DNA of 64,000 nt. It comes from Gongronella butleri. Its lineage: Eukaryota > Mucoromycota > Mucoromycetes > Mucorales > Cunninghamellaceae. The DNA is taken from positions 410,206 through 474,205 of the forward strand of contig JAIWZP010000024.1 of NCBI GenBank assembly GCA_025201375.1. Reading direction: 5' to 3'. Below, piece by piece: positions 23,009 to 34,761 of this stretch (within the stretch, counting starts at the first letter, position 1; every line of letters starts with the position of its first letter). The notes under the pieces are model-generated. The model worked only from the letters and a program-made list of their open reading frames with translations. It ran no database searches and had not been told where the DNA came from. A program made the position numbers and the translations under genes.

Positions 23009-24030
23009 CCGTTACCCAGCAATTGGCCCTGCAGATCCACCTTTGCAAACGCTTCATGAAAGACCCCAGCAATACCACGGATCCCATGCTCTCATTCTTT
23101 GGAGGCGTGTTCCACCGCGCCTATGGCGACGTGGACCTGCTCACGGCCTCCAGCCTCGGCGCACCACGATATACCTCGACGTTTCCCTGGCACGCCCGGC
23201 TCGAATTGGCCCTCAATGCGCTGAGGCAGACGCCTGGATGGGCCATTGACGCCGCCACGAAAATCCTCTGCCTCCACACACCGATCGCAGCCAAGCCAGT
23301 CCCCATCCACAAGGTCACGCCACGACTCATTCGACACACGCAGCACCCACGCTTCCAACCCGACACAAGCCAGCCACCACCATACCTCATGCGCCTCGAC
23401 TGCGACCGACGTGACTGGAGACGGATCTGGAAACATAGAGACATCGCGCACAAAACGTGTACAATCTGGTGGCGCCTACTCACCGAGTGCCTACCCACTG
23501 CAGCCCACATGTTCAAACGCCAACACCGTGATTTCCAGACGCCCATGTGTCAATTTTGCCACAGCACCATCGAAAATGACATCCATTTCATCTTTGCATG
23601 CCCACCAAAACACGCGATCTGGGCCCAGCAACAAGTGGACCACAAGGTACAGCTCCTCGATTCCGATATTAAGTTTTGGCTCCGTCGACCCTCTCGGTGC
23701 CCGGCCAATCTCCTCCCCCTCTTCAATGCCTCCATCCTTGCCGCCTGGAAACATCACTTCGAACAAGTTGGCCCAGCCATCGACGCCTCACGCAAAAGAA
23801 GCTGATCACATCTGCCCCCCCAGTCACTTGGTTTTTTTTTTTTTTTTTTTTTCTTTCCTCTTTTCTTTTCTTCCTTTTCCCCCTTGTACCTCCATCCCCC
23901 ATCCCAATGCCACTTACCCCCACCCGACCCCTTCTCCCTGAGTTGATCTGTTATGCTTTTCTAGAATGATTAACGGTTGCCTATTAAAAAGTTAATCATT
24001 ATACAAAAAAAAAAAAAAAAAAAAAAAAAA
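23009..24030 (+). mobile_element. 5'-truncated LINE (non-LTR retrotransposon) with poly(A) tail
   Basis: A 1,022-bp insertion bounded by a 17-bp target duplication and ending in a 26-base A run (24005-24030). From the left junction to 23805 it stays open and encodes about 265 residues of the C-terminus of a LINE polyprotein. The part at about 23400-23640 is the reverse-transcriptase zinc-binding region: W-x-x-IWKHRD, then a CQFC...H...C knuckle (MCQFCHSTIENDIHFIFACP) and IWAQQQ. The polymerase and endonuclease domains are missing, as expected for incomplete target-primed reverse transcription. The 3' UTR has its own T tract near 23831. With an open frame and an identical duplication, the insertion is probably recent. 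It cannot move by itself. Confidence 0.9.
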
Positions 24031-24047
24031 TAGAAAGCAGTGGTCGA
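24031..24047. repeat. Target-site duplication, right copy (LINE)
   Basis: Identical over 17 bases to 22992-23008. Confidence 0.9.
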
Positions 24048-24334
24048 AGCATCTAATGACATGACCCTCAAGTCCCTGGTGTGTAAGTTGCCAAACGGAT
24101 TTGAGATCTTTGTCTGGGCCGAGACCTCTCAAAGCGGGGGACCCTCCAGATACATTTTGACCTGACCCACATTTTTTTTTCTAAACTTGAAAAAAAATAT
24201 TTCGTCACCAAGGACTCATCGCAGCGCCACGAAACTTTTACATGTAGTGGATATTGCCCCTCTCTTCTCAGAAAAAAAATAAAAAACTCAAGGTCGATCA
24301 TGCGATTTGTCCAGAAGCACGACATTGCTGAAAA

Positions 24335-24510
24335 TTTGGCTGTAGCGCGTTTTTGAAAAAATCTTTTCGCGGTAAAATCATGATTCGATCATCGTCAAAC
24401 TTTGCCATCTGGCTATTTTAACGTCTCTCTTTGAAGGAAAAATTAAAAAACCAGATGTTGATCGGGCCGTTTGCGCGGCATGCACCGTTTTCAAGAATTG
24501 TCACAAATGC
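24335..24510 (+). repeat. Dispersed repeat family B, copy 1
   Basis: About 176 bp closely resembling 59048-59225. Both begin TTTGGCTGTAGCG and share TCGCGGTAAAATCATGATTC and CGTCTCTCTTTGAA. The tail motif (TCTCTCTTT, A-rich, GATCGGGC) also recalls a block of repeat A, so A and B may be parts of one larger decayed element. Confidence 0.68.
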
Positions 24511-25601
24511 AATATGATAATTCAACATCATCGACCTTCTATTGTCTCTGCTAGAATGGCGCTTGCCGGTGGCAGAGCGCGATCACTTGGCGTGCATTGC
24601 ATTATCATGTTTGTACAGGATCACGCGATCCGCCAGGTTACGATCTTGCTGCCAGTATGATGTTCTTTTTCATTTAGAGTCAAAGATCTCACGCGCAAGA
24701 GCTTGATTGCTTTTTTTTTTACGCGCTCCGATGCGGCTCGTGCTTTTTATGGGAGCTGCGGATCAGCCATCGTCAATTTGCACCCATCAAGTGAACTTTT
24801 AACGGCAATTGGTTGGGATGCGCAAGGGCACATCGCTGTATGATATGTGCTGATTCATTGCTGTGTCTTGCTGAGGTGATGGTGTCACAGTGGAGCGCTG
24901 CGGACAAACCAATGGTTGGTGTGAAAAAAGAAATGGCCCTCCTTTTTTTTGGGGGGTTTTGGCTACGTGAATTGATGCAATGGATTTTTTTTTTTTACCT
25001 GTGGAGTGGATCCCATGCTCATTCTGTTAGCGACAAAGAAGAGTGGATGGCGCCCACAAGCAAGCCGCAAGCGCATGCATGGTCGTCATAGGGTACAAAG
25101 GGCGATTCGCGACAAATTCTTCGGACAAGGTTGGCCGATGAGTGTTATTCCATGACCACTTGCGAAAAAACCGCACGGTGCACGTGATTGGTCTCTCCGG
25201 GAATCACGGGTCACAATGGACAGGAGCCGATGGGTCAGCCAATTCATGATCGCATTTCTCACGTACGCCTGCCCGTTGCAATTGAACGGGGATACATGCT
25301 GCAAGCGTGCGGCTGAGCGGCTCTATGAGCTTCCACACAGCAATGAAAAAAAAAAAATGAAATAAGGTTGAGCTGCGTCGTAGCCGACGAGACGGACCGG
25401 ATTTTTGCTGGGCGGAGCAAATTTTAGCCCCAGGCAGGCCTGTCAAGCGGGGCCTGCTTTTGCATAAACTCGGAACTGGGCCAATGGCAATCCAGTGCCT
25501 GCAAAAATTTCTTTTTTTCTTTTTTCTGTGCCTGCTTGGTCACCCTTCTTTTTTCTTTTTCTTTTTCTCCACTTTTCCCCCTTTTTTTTTCTTTTTTTTT
25601 C
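24511..25601. other. Gene-less region before TMEM164
   Basis: No gene or repeat recognised. The last 100 bp are strongly pyrimidine-rich and lead to the TMEM164 start. Confidence 0.4.
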
Positions 25602-27181
25602 ATGACGGTGGCTAGCATGGCCAATAGCACCATGTTTCAAACTCTGGGTGATATCGTCAAGACATATTCGTTTGACTTTCCTCCACACCATATGACCGAC
25701 TTTAGTGACTCACTGGGTGGTGCTTGGTAAAAGCGAGAAAAGAAAAGAGCGACACGCTTTTTTTGGGGGGGCAGGGGGTGTGGGCACTCGTGCTGACTCC
25801 CTTGTTTCTCCTTTTTTTATGCTGCAACAACGCAGGTTCGTGTCGCCTACGCACCATGGCCTGGAGCTGGTCTTCCTTGTGCCGTTGTTTCTTGCGTTTA
25901 CGTTTTATTTTGGAAACCAAGCCTTTGGCAAGCAGTAAGTTGCTGACTGGCGCTGTGTTTTTTTTTCGACCCCATATCCCCAAATTTAGTTTCGGGGGGA
26001 GAAGAGGGGGGGGGAGTGCAGATCAATGGCTCATGCGAGCCTGATCAACACCGGGGACAAAAAAAATAAAAAAAAGGCGTGACTCGTGACAATCCCTTCT
26101 TGATTTCTTATATTCTTCATCCCTCTCTTGTAGCACGTTGAACCACCGCTTGTTGACGTCGGTGCACGCGATTCCCAAGGCGACGTGGGTGGAACGATTG
26201 TTGCTAGCATTGACGATTTTCTCGTTTGGCACCACCGTCGTGCACAAGGCTGTCACGGACACGTTGCTGTTCCTCATGCAGGTAAAAGAATACGCCAATG
26301 GCATCTTTTGGGCCGAGGCGGCCAGGGGGGGGGGTGAGACAAAACGTCATGCATGGGCGCTCATTTTGATTTTTTCCCCCTTTACTTCACATCAGCCTTG
26401 CCACATTAGTGCTTTTTTGCTCATTGTCGTGATGGTGTGGCCCTTTGAGTCGCGTCCGTGGGTACCGCGCCTGCTGCTGAACATTTATTACTACACGCTT
26501 TGGGGTGCGATTTTGGCGCTGATTTTCCCGGATTTGCGCGATCACGACATGTTTTTGGAGATCTTTAACTTTTATTTGGGTATGACGCGCTTTCTTGGCA
26601 ATGAAATGTGGTGAGAATTGGACCACTGATTTACCTTTTTTTTTTTCTTGTTTCCCAACAGAGCATGTGCTGGACATTGTGGTGCCATTGTATCTGATCA
26701 ACAATCCGCGGTATGTGACACTGGCGCCGTCACCGTCGATGGCTCTGTTCTCGTTCTTCTTGTACGCGGCATATCACAGCCCCGTGTTGCATGTGTGTGC
26801 CCTGTGGTCTGGCCTTAACCTCAACTATACCCTCGTCCCGCCTGCTCGTAAGTTTTCGTGTTTTTGCTCGGATCAAGCTTTTTTTGGGGGCGTCCAATGT
26901 GATTCACTGGGATCCAATTGGATAAAAAAGAAAAAAAAAGGCGCGGGCGTGGCGGCACGCACAGCGTGACACATGATGTAACCTGGCTGAATTTTGACTT
27001 TTTCTTTTGTTCTTTTTCCTTTGTTTCAGTGGACTTTCTCATTCACTCTGGCGTGTATTACCGCTATGTGATGTACTCGGCCGCATTGTTAAACATGTTT
27101 TGGACGCGCTACTTGGTCATGGACAATGCGCACAAGCTCCAACAGAAAATCGCGCAATACCGCAAGCTGAAATTCACATAG
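25602..27181 (+). CDS. TMEM164: TMEM164-family multi-pass membrane protein
   Basis: Six exons: 25602-25726, 25836-25934, 26134-26281, 26396-26579, 26662-26847, 27030-27181; 297 residues, the same length as I recall for human TMEM164. About seven hydrophobic segments follow a polar N-terminus. Recognisable family blocks are EHVLDIVVPLYL and LNLNYTLVPPALDFL. Human TMEM164 is reported to act as an acyltransferase on ether phospholipids, using a Cys and a His. Here Cys126 (PCHIS) and His187 (EHVLD) lie at about the expected places, though I judged this by position and not by alignment. An in-frame ATG at 25617 is an alternative start. Confidence 0.75.
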
Positions 27182-27657
27182 ACACGCGCCAGCCTCTTTT
27201 TTTTACGATCTCCTCCTTATTGCCCTTTCTTTTTTTTTTTCTTCTTTTTTTTCCCTCTCTTGACATCCATTGCTTACATTACAACATATTAAACCCTCAT
27301 TGCCTCACTCTTTCCCCCTTCATATCTCAAGGAAAAGCCATGTGGTCATGCTTATCCTGTTTTTCAGTGTACCTGGGTAATTGGGCGCCTCCCCCTTCCC
27401 GGTCTCGCGCTTATTTTTCATTGAGATGCATAAGCTGCATAAAATGCAATCTTGTTTGTGTGCGTGTGATGCGTGGTTGCTCCCCGGGGGGCGAAAATTG
27501 GCGACAACAACAACAAGCGAGGGCGAAAAAAAAGGAGTCAAGTGTCCGATAATGGTTGCCTTGCCTTTTTATTGGGATCGCCTTTGCCTCCTCTTTCTTC
27601 TTCTTCTTCTTCTTCTTCTTACTTGGCCGTCTTTTTTCTTTTTTCTTTTGCCTTGAA

Positions 27658-28668
27658 ATGGTTGCTTCCATGACAACGCTGCCATTGACGTCATTGAAGA
27701 TTGATTCCTTTGTTGACGAGCTGCTGTCTGAGTTTGATGAAAAGCGGCAGCTCTTGTATCACGGTGACGCTGCGACAAAATCAGATGACGAGCTACAAAA
27801 CACGATTTTTGTCGATGATCAAGGACACGACACGCAAGTCGTGCCCCAGCAAGACGTGCCTTCAGAGCATCTAGACATTCAAGAGTCTCTAGAGCACCCA
27901 GAACAACCAAAATACGCGGAGCAACCACAAAAGCGCGAGAATTTGGCGAATGAGCCGTTTGATCGGCGTGCCAAGGCGGCGACAGGATTCCATAGCCATC
28001 CGACTCGGCGTGGCACCAGCCCCGCAACAACATCACCGCGTGGGCAAGGCACAATGCGCTACAAGAACTTGCTCCGCCGCTCGTCGACGTACTTGCGGCA
28101 ACGTTTCTTTGCCGGCCCACCCGCGGCCACGCCATCTCCTCCGCCGCCGCCCATGCCTTTGCCTCGCCTACAAGGCGACGCGACCCCGCGCGAAGACGAC
28201 ACAAAACAAAGCAAAGAAACGCCTTTGGCCTTCGATTCGGCCGTTGAGGGCGATAAAAACGACAAGAAAGATGAAAAAGACAATGTGCCTCCCAATTCGG
28301 AGCAAGCCGTGTTACATGAGCGCGAACGGCCATCATCATTAGCACCATCGACGTCGACAGCAAGTCCAAACTCCGCGCATGTGCCGCATCCCGACGCGCA
28401 GGATAGCCAACAACAGGATGCAGCACTTTTACCCCCTCCATCGCCTCCTGGAACGAATGCTGCTGCTGCCCCTCGTCATCCTCCTACTTCTCCTCCTCCC
28501 CCTGTCGTGTCACCATGCCATTACCCGCCCAAACCTCTGGTCTACGCACCCGTGCACCCGCCCAATGACAATCCCCATCGAGTCTCGTTGCCCACAACGC
28601 TCGCCTCTTGGCGACGCTCGTTGCTTCACACCAGTGCGCAGCTGCGCAGGGCATCACAGCCCGTGTAA
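27658..28668 (+). CDS. Proline-rich, mostly disordered protein of unknown function
   Basis: Intronless frame of 336 residues from the ATG at 27658; a further in-frame ATG at 27670 is possible, while the upstream part (from 27556) encodes poly-Phe/Leu from a pyrimidine tract and is taken as 5' UTR. A short folded-looking start (LKIDSFVDELLSEFDEKRQLLYH) is followed by acidic, then Ser/Pro/Thr-rich sequence with poly-Pro runs. Basic segments recur (RYKNLLRRSSTYLRQR at about 137-152, and SWRRSLLHTSAQLRR at the end). I do not recognise a family. It could be an adaptor with SH3/WW-binding motifs, but that is only a guess from composition. Confidence 0.6.
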   Translation: MVASMTTLPLTSLKIDSFVDELLSEFDEKRQLLYHGDAATKSDDELQNTIFVDDQGHDTQVVPQQDVPSEHLDIQESLEHPEQPKYAEQPQKRENLANEPFDRRAKAATGFHSHPTRRGTSPATTSPRGQGTMRYKNLLRRSSTYLRQRFFAGPPAATPSPPPPPMPLPRLQGDATPREDDTKQSKETPLAFDSAVEGDKNDKKDEKDNVPPNSEQAVLHERERPSSLAPSTSTASPNSAHVPHPDAQDSQQQDAALLPPPSPPGTNAAAAPRHPPTSPPPPVVSPCHYPPKPLVYAPVHPPNDNPHRVSLPTTLASWRRSLLHTSAQLRRASQPV

Positions 28669-29071
28669 CCCCAAAAGAACAAGAAATAAACGTGTAGAAC
28701 CAGAATAAAAAAAAAGAATGGCCAGAAGCAAGGCCGCGTCGACTCCCTATTACGCGCGCGCGCGCCATTGTTGCTCCTTGCCACCCCTTTTCTAGTCCTT
28801 TTTTTTTTTTTTTTTCCTCTTTCTTTTCCAGGCTCCCTTGCTCGCGGTTATGCTTAAATGTCATCATGTTCGCCATTTTTTTTTTTCAATGCCATTGTCT
28901 CTTTTGCTGAAATGATGCGCACTGAGGTCCATATACGATCTTGATTTTTTTTATTTACAATTTAGCCAAGTCATTTGGATGGACACAGAGCGAGAGTGCG
29001 TGGAGGATGAGCGGATATAAAGCAATGAACAGGAGAATAGGATGAAAGAGGGGGGAAGGGGAAAAAGGGGG

Positions 29072-32000
29072 TCATTGTCCCCAGACGTCCCAAAGGCGCT
29101 GGCTGAGCAATGGTGTCCATCGCTTGCGCTGGATGCCGTCTCTTGTGGCGTCAATGGCGACACGCTTGCCCTCCTCGGCATTTTCGACCTCATTCATTTT
29201 CTTCAGCAGCGACTGAGGCGTTGGATAATGTCGCGCGAGGGCAATGGCTTTTTCGGCGCTGATGCCGCGGATGGTCATGAGCATGCGGATTTGCAGGTCG
29301 CGCAGCGTCGTGCTGCCGGACTTGCTGTTCATCTGGTTGAACATGCTGTACGAGATCAAGAATGGCTCCCTGTTCAGGGCCGTCTTGGCATGATGGTATG
29401 TTTCCTTGTTCACAAGCCGCGGTGGGATCTCGTACAGTACCTTGTCCTATGAATCCAAACAGAAAAAAAAAAAAAGAGTCGGTGTCCCGTTTTTTTTTTC
29501 GCTTTTTCGCTTTTTTTTTCTGCTTTTTCTTCGTTTTTATATACCTTGTACAGCAGCTGGACCATCTTGGTCGTTGTCACGAGATAATCAATGGTCTCGT
29601 CGAGGCTGGTGGTGCGTTTGAGGTAAAAATTGTCGACAGCTTGGATGGATGCCATGGATGTGCGCACGGTCTGTGCATTGATCGAACCCTTGAGCAATGC
29701 CTCCTTGTTGTACTCCTCGATGACGTAAATCACCTTGCGACAGCTACTGTTCTTGAGTCGATACTAGATAAAAAAAAAAATGAAAGAGACCATCTTGGGC
29801 GTCAATTCCTTTCCTTTTTCCGTTTTTCCCTCTTTTTTACCTTTTGCTCCATGTAGCGGCCATCTTTAATGCTGTAGAGCAGATCATCGAGGCGCTTGCG
29901 TTCGACGACAATGTCCAAAAAGAGCTCTTCGTTTGTGGCGCGGTGTTTTGCGATCCACAAAACGTCGCCCAGGTCCATGGCACGCGTAACGACATGAACA
30001 CCTTTGCTGGCGAGGGTCTGCTGGATATAGTCACGATTGTTTTTCATCTTGACCTCGCGCACATCCAACACCATCATGATCTGATAATCTTGCGGCTGCC
30101 ACGCACGTGCGTCGCGGCGGATATCCTCAACAAGCTTCGAAATTTCGGGAGTGGTTGGACTGGAGGTTGTAGGGCGCCGTGTAGAAGGTGTGGCCACTGA
30201 TGATGTGGGCGACGGTGCAGCTGCAATGGATGCAGATCGTACTGCGGCCTCGGTAATCGTGGTCTGGCGCCGCAATGGCCCAATTGTCGTCGGTTGGCTA
30301 TGATTTTGCGAATTGGACGCGTCACGGTCGGGCGACGGCGGCGGCCAGATGCCAGGCGCTAGTCCATCGTCCGCCACCATGTTGGACCACGGCGATTTCG
30401 GCAACCCAGGACACACCACGTCGATGTATATCTCTTTCACAAACGCTGTGCATTGGCTCCGCTGATCTTCCTCCAAATACTGCGCGCTCGTGGCCACCTG
30501 GCTGCTGTCGTACTTGATCTTGTACATCACCACGCCCGAGGCTAAAAAAAAAAAGGTGGAGAGGACGGAAATGAGCTCATTACTCTGTTTTTGTAATTTT
30601 TTCTCACTTTTTTTTTTCGCATTTTCTCCTTCTCCCTTTCTCTTTTGCTCTCTTACGATGAATTTTGACACAGGCTTGAGCGGCGTGGCGCACGTGGTTG
30701 TTGTCAGCATCCAAGAACGTGTAATCAAAGCTGAGGTGCGACATGGTGTCGTTTGTGGATGTTGGCGGTGGCGATGGTGAGAGCAATGCAATGATATCTT
30801 GATCTGCGGTCGGCGCCGAGGATGAGACGGGTGCAGGAGGAGCGGGTGCGATGCTGGCGAGTGTGTCATGGCCGAGCAGGGTGAGATCGATATCGTCGTC
30901 ATCGAGATCCATCATGTCGGCGAGGCCAGTGGCCAGAAACGAGGGCGCGGACCTCATGGGTTGCGACGCGGATGCAGGTTTTCGCGGTTTTGGTGCGTTT
31001 GATGTGCTGCGTGCAGGCAATTGCAAGCGTGGCGACGGGGAAGCATACGTTGTACGTGTCTCATGATCCGTAGGATCGTCGTCGTTGTCAAAATCTAGCT
31101 CAATGCGATTGGATCGAGACGCAATGGGCACAACGCGCTGGCTGAGGGGCGAGGACGCCGGGGAGCCTGTTTTCGAAGCTGTACCGGCGGCGCGCTTTGC
31201 ATTTGGGCGTGTATTTTGCTCGTCGTCGCGTGTACGCTTGGTGCTCTGCTGTTGCTGGCCTTGATTCGTGCGCAATGATGGCCTGGCGAGCGGAACGGAC
31301 GGTGACAACGATTCCCGGCTGGGACTGGGACTGATGCAGTGGGACGTGGTCATGTCGAGAACAGGCGTCTGTGATCGAACGGAATTCGTCGCCGTCGAGA
31401 TCTCGTACAGGGGCAAACGTGATGGCGATGGCGCAGCAGGCGAATTGCGCCGCCGTTCCTCCTCCTCGCGGTCGTTTTCAAGCATGGTCAAGTATTGGTC
31501 CACCACATCAGGTTCCTCCAAATCCCATCCTTCGGTATCAATGGGTAAATTATGTGCTGGGCGCGAGGAAGACGATGGTGGAGCGCGTGTTCGTTGCTGC
31601 TGAGGTGATGTAGGCGTTGAAGACGATGTAGACGGCCGGAATTGCTCGGGGTTGAGGACGTACAAGCTGAGATCCACCTCTTCGTCGTTGTTTTCCTCGT
31701 AATCGCGCTGCTGGTCCGACAGACGCACCGTCGTTGTGCGCCGGCCATTGACAATGGTCGTGGTTTCAATCGGCTGCGGGGTGGGGCGCGAGGAAGACAA
31801 TGGTTGAGTGCGTGTTCGTTGCTGCGGAGGTGATGTAGGCGTTGAAGACGATGTAGACGGCCGGAATTGCTCGGGGTTGAGGACGTACAAGCTGAGATCC
31901 ACCTCTTCGTCGTTGTTTTCCTCGTAATCGCGCTGCTGGTCCGACAGACGCACCGTCGTTGTACGCCGGCCATTGACAATGGTCGTGGTTTCAATCGGCT

Positions 32001-33143
32001 GCGGCGTGAGGCGCGTGGAATTCGTCGCATTTCGCCCATTTGTGGGCGCATCCGCACCTCGGCCGCCCCGGCCGCCTCGACTGCCTCCACCACGACCTCG
32101 GCCGCCTTGGATGGCCGTCTGCCATGCGCCTGGCGCGCCCAATGTAGCTCCACCACTTGATGGCCATGCATTGGACGTGGATGGTCGCGTCGACGTGCTG
32201 GGTGATGCATGACTTGCCTCGGCGGCGGCACGCCGGTTGACGCGCAGCTGCTCATTTTGCTCTTGCCGGGTATTTTCATCCGTTTGCGAGGAATTGTTGC
32301 TTTGATTATGCAAAGACGTCGGATTGCCGTCTTTGTTGGCGCGAAGATGCCTTGCCAGCTCCTCGCCGGCCTCAGTCAGCCTGTACCGCGCCGGCGTGCC
32401 GTGCTGCCACACCATGCTCTTTTCACGTAGTGTCTTCATGCTGTTCCACGCCGTGAAATTCGATCCGGGCGTCTCTGGCATGTCAAATGACGCATCGCAA
32501 TTGGGCTGTCCAAGGCGAATAATGTCCTCCTTGACTGCATGCTCAAACCCTTGGTCCTTGAGCTCCAGCAAACACAGCATGATCGCGTACGCGCCGCTCC
32601 GGTACTTTGGCACGTATGGCCGAGCAGGACGCGCACGTCGAGCAGGCACGGCCGCGCCAATGCCAATGCCAGTGCCGCTGCCACTCGCTGTATCGTCCGT
32701 CGCACTCAATTGGTTGCGTCCTCGCCGTGATTCTGATAAAAAAAAAAAAAAAGATGCGCGAAATAAGCCTTGTTGTTCCTTTGTTTGTCATTTGCGACCC
32801 TTACTTTTCCGTCGTATAGGAATGGGCAGGCCGTTGGCAACGCAATATTCCTCCATGCGCTTCGTCAGTTTGCCAGAGATTGATGGTCCAATGCCAGGAA
32901 GTTGCTCAGCCTCGCTTGGGTGGTCAAAAGGCGTCGGACACTGCTTGAGCGACGTGAATGCCTGACAAAAACAAAGAACAAAGAGAGAGAAAAAACGGGC
33001 GTCAGTCTCAATCAAAAGGACAACCCAGCAAAAAGTGCCACCTTGCGATACGTAAAGTACGCCTTGGACTGCATGCTCTGGTATTCAATCATCCACTCCT
33101 CCACCCAGTCGCGAAGTAGCGGATTGCCACACTCATGCGCCAT
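29072..33143 (-). CDS. MUS81: MUS81 structure-specific endonuclease, greatly expanded linker
   Basis: Six exons (33143-33042, 32961-32805, 32732-30657, 30541-29841, 29763-29545, 29446-29072); 1,209 residues against 551 in human. Domains: N-terminal helix-hairpin-helix (1-86, LPGIGPSISGKL), winged helix (about 124-215, YRSGAYAIMLCLLE), a disordered Ser/Thr/Pro linker of roughly 650 residues, then the XPF-type nuclease with LDVRE and the catalytic ERKRLDD at 992-998, and a C-terminal HhH domain (TIRGISAEKAIALA). With an Eme1 partner, MUS81 cuts replication and recombination junctions. The linker holds a 75-residue tandem duplication (31561-32010) and RGG-like repeats. Exon 3 alone is 2,076 nt, so an unseen intron there is possible, but the frame is open throughout. 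Confidence 0.9.
31561..32010 (-). repeat. 225-bp tandem duplication inside MUS81
   Basis: Units 31561-31785 and 31786-32010 differ at only a few bases. Each encodes 75 residues, with the block TPQPIETTTIVNGRRTTTV followed by an acidic stretch and SLYVLNPEQFRPSTSS. Length is a multiple of three, so the frame is kept. Confidence 0.93.
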
Positions 33144-33559
33144 GGCAAAGAAAAAAAAAAAAAAAAAAGGCAAGAACGAACAAGAAAACGGGAAAGAAAG
33201 CCTTGGTCTCGGACCTTGCTCCTTTTTTTTTTTCATGATATCCACACGCGCCATTCCAAACACCGCCCGCAGCAGCTCCACTTTCCTCCACATTTTTGAG
33301 CCCTTGCGGTGTTGGAAGCCACGTGAAATTAGAACGCAAATCGCAGCCAAAGCGTGGCCATGCAGCCAAAAAGTACCATTCATAATCACATATCTTTATC
33401 TCGCAATAAACGCATCCAGAGGCATACAGTCTATTCACAATGAACATGCCCAGCGACATGCAGCCCATTTGCAGGCTCAAAAAAAAAAAAAAAAGACGAT
33501 GTCGAGACAATTGACGCGCCAATCGCTATGGCACGCAAGAGCGCGTCCTTGGAGCTGCA

Positions 33560-34297
33560 TTGACACATTCACTAGCAAAAGAAGTTCGAGGTTTATGGAT
33601 TCGACTTGAAACGGACGCGCTTAAATCAAAGTCTGACGCGGTTTTTCACACGTCCAAGTTATCCCGCAAACAACCTGTTCGCGTCATTTCTGCCTGGATC
33701 TCGTTTTTTGAAGTGATCATCGATGGCCACATACGCAACTTCCCGTGCTCTTTCTTGTGAGCCGCGTTTCGAGGATCTGCGGCCAGTCTTTGTCAAGTTT
33801 GTCTTGTGGCGAAAATACGAAGTAGATTGCATTTTACAAAAGAACCACTCGATGGAGCCCAGGGTTTTATGGCATTTTCATCGGCAAATGGACGCATTCT
33901 ACCATGTGAGTGAATGGCACGGGGATCTGAGGAACCAATTTTTGCCAGGTTAAAATTCGTGACTGTACCCCTTGGAAAATCGATGGAAAATCGTCATTTT
34001 TGAAAATCGATGTGGCGCACCATCGAGCGCTTGCGGCTCCATGAAATTTTGGCATATGAGCATTTTGGTCTCTCTCTTTTCAGAACAATAGTAAAAACCG
34101 GGAGCCAATCTGGCCGTTGACGAGAAAATCGACATTTCACTATAAATTCACAATTTTGTCTCTAGCGCGTCAAGCTGCTATTCGACCGGGCTTAAATCTT
34201 ACAAGTGGAAAGACAGTACAAAGGGGTTATTTTATTCCTGCCCGGCAACGTCGATGCGCAACATTTGTATGCTTGCAACGCCCAATCAAACATTTTT
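33560..34297 (+). repeat. Dispersed repeat family A, copy 3
   Basis: Aligns with copy 2 along its length: GCGCTTAAATCAAAGTCTGACG, GTGATCATCGATGG, GACTGTACCCCTTGGAAAAT, CTCTCTCTTTTCAGAACAATA, TATAAATTCACAATTTTG, and CCCAATCAAACATTT at the end. It lies directly upstream of MUS81. Confidence 0.72.
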
Positions 34298-34542
34298 GTC
34301 TCGCGCGTGCCCCACTCCTTTGGCCGCGCCCACTTTCCTTTTTTTTTTTTTTTTTTTTGGGAATTGCCCACCCAGCTTCCGCCGCTGACACTTTGGAAGC
34401 CCGACTGGGCAATCCCCATCATCGGCTGCCCATTTAAGCAGCCGCTTCCCCTTTCCCCTTTTTTTTCTTTACCTGATCATTTCCCTGTTTGCCGCACCGT
34501 CCCCTGTCCCTTTCTTGCCAATAAAACATATTGTCCGAAATC

Positions 34543-34761
34543 ATGCACCACAGCCCCTCGCCGAGACATCGACAGCACCGTGAGAGCATTTCCTCGCTTG
34601 ACGAGGAATTGCTCGAACTGGGCATTGAAGTCGATGTCTCCACGCTAGCCCCCGCGCCTGCATCGTCCCCGGTCGTGACGCCCGAGGTCCAGCAAACGCG
34701 TGCGCCTGACACACCGGGACGAGGCTCAAAAAAAAGCATCACTTCCATATTTGGGTGGTGA
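34543..34761 (+). CDS. Putative small protein, family not recognised
   Basis: A 72-codon frame from the ATG at 34543. The protein starts MHHSPSPRHRQHRES, has an acidic helix-like core (SSLDEELLELGIEVDV), a Pro/Ala/Thr linker and a short C-terminal motif KKSITSIFGW. A pyrimidine-rich stretch precedes the start, as at real genes here, and a T tract follows the stop. Too short for a firm call. Confidence 0.35.
   Translation: MHHSPSPRHRQHRESISSLDEELLELGIEVDVSTLAPAPASSPVVTPEVQQTRAPDTPGRGSKKSITSIFGW

Noticed and set aside
27556..27657. Longer start of the proline-rich protein with poly-Phe
   Set aside because: The poly-Phe/Leu comes from TTCTTC and T tracts typical of 5' leaders here; it is not a credible signal peptide.
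27569..28441. 290-codon antisense frame opposite the proline-rich protein
   Set aside because: Shadow of a GC-rich coding strand; composition and lack of leader argue against it.
31488..32279. 263-codon alternate frame within MUS81
   Set aside because: Its apparent repeats are simply the out-of-frame image of the 225-bp MUS81 duplication.
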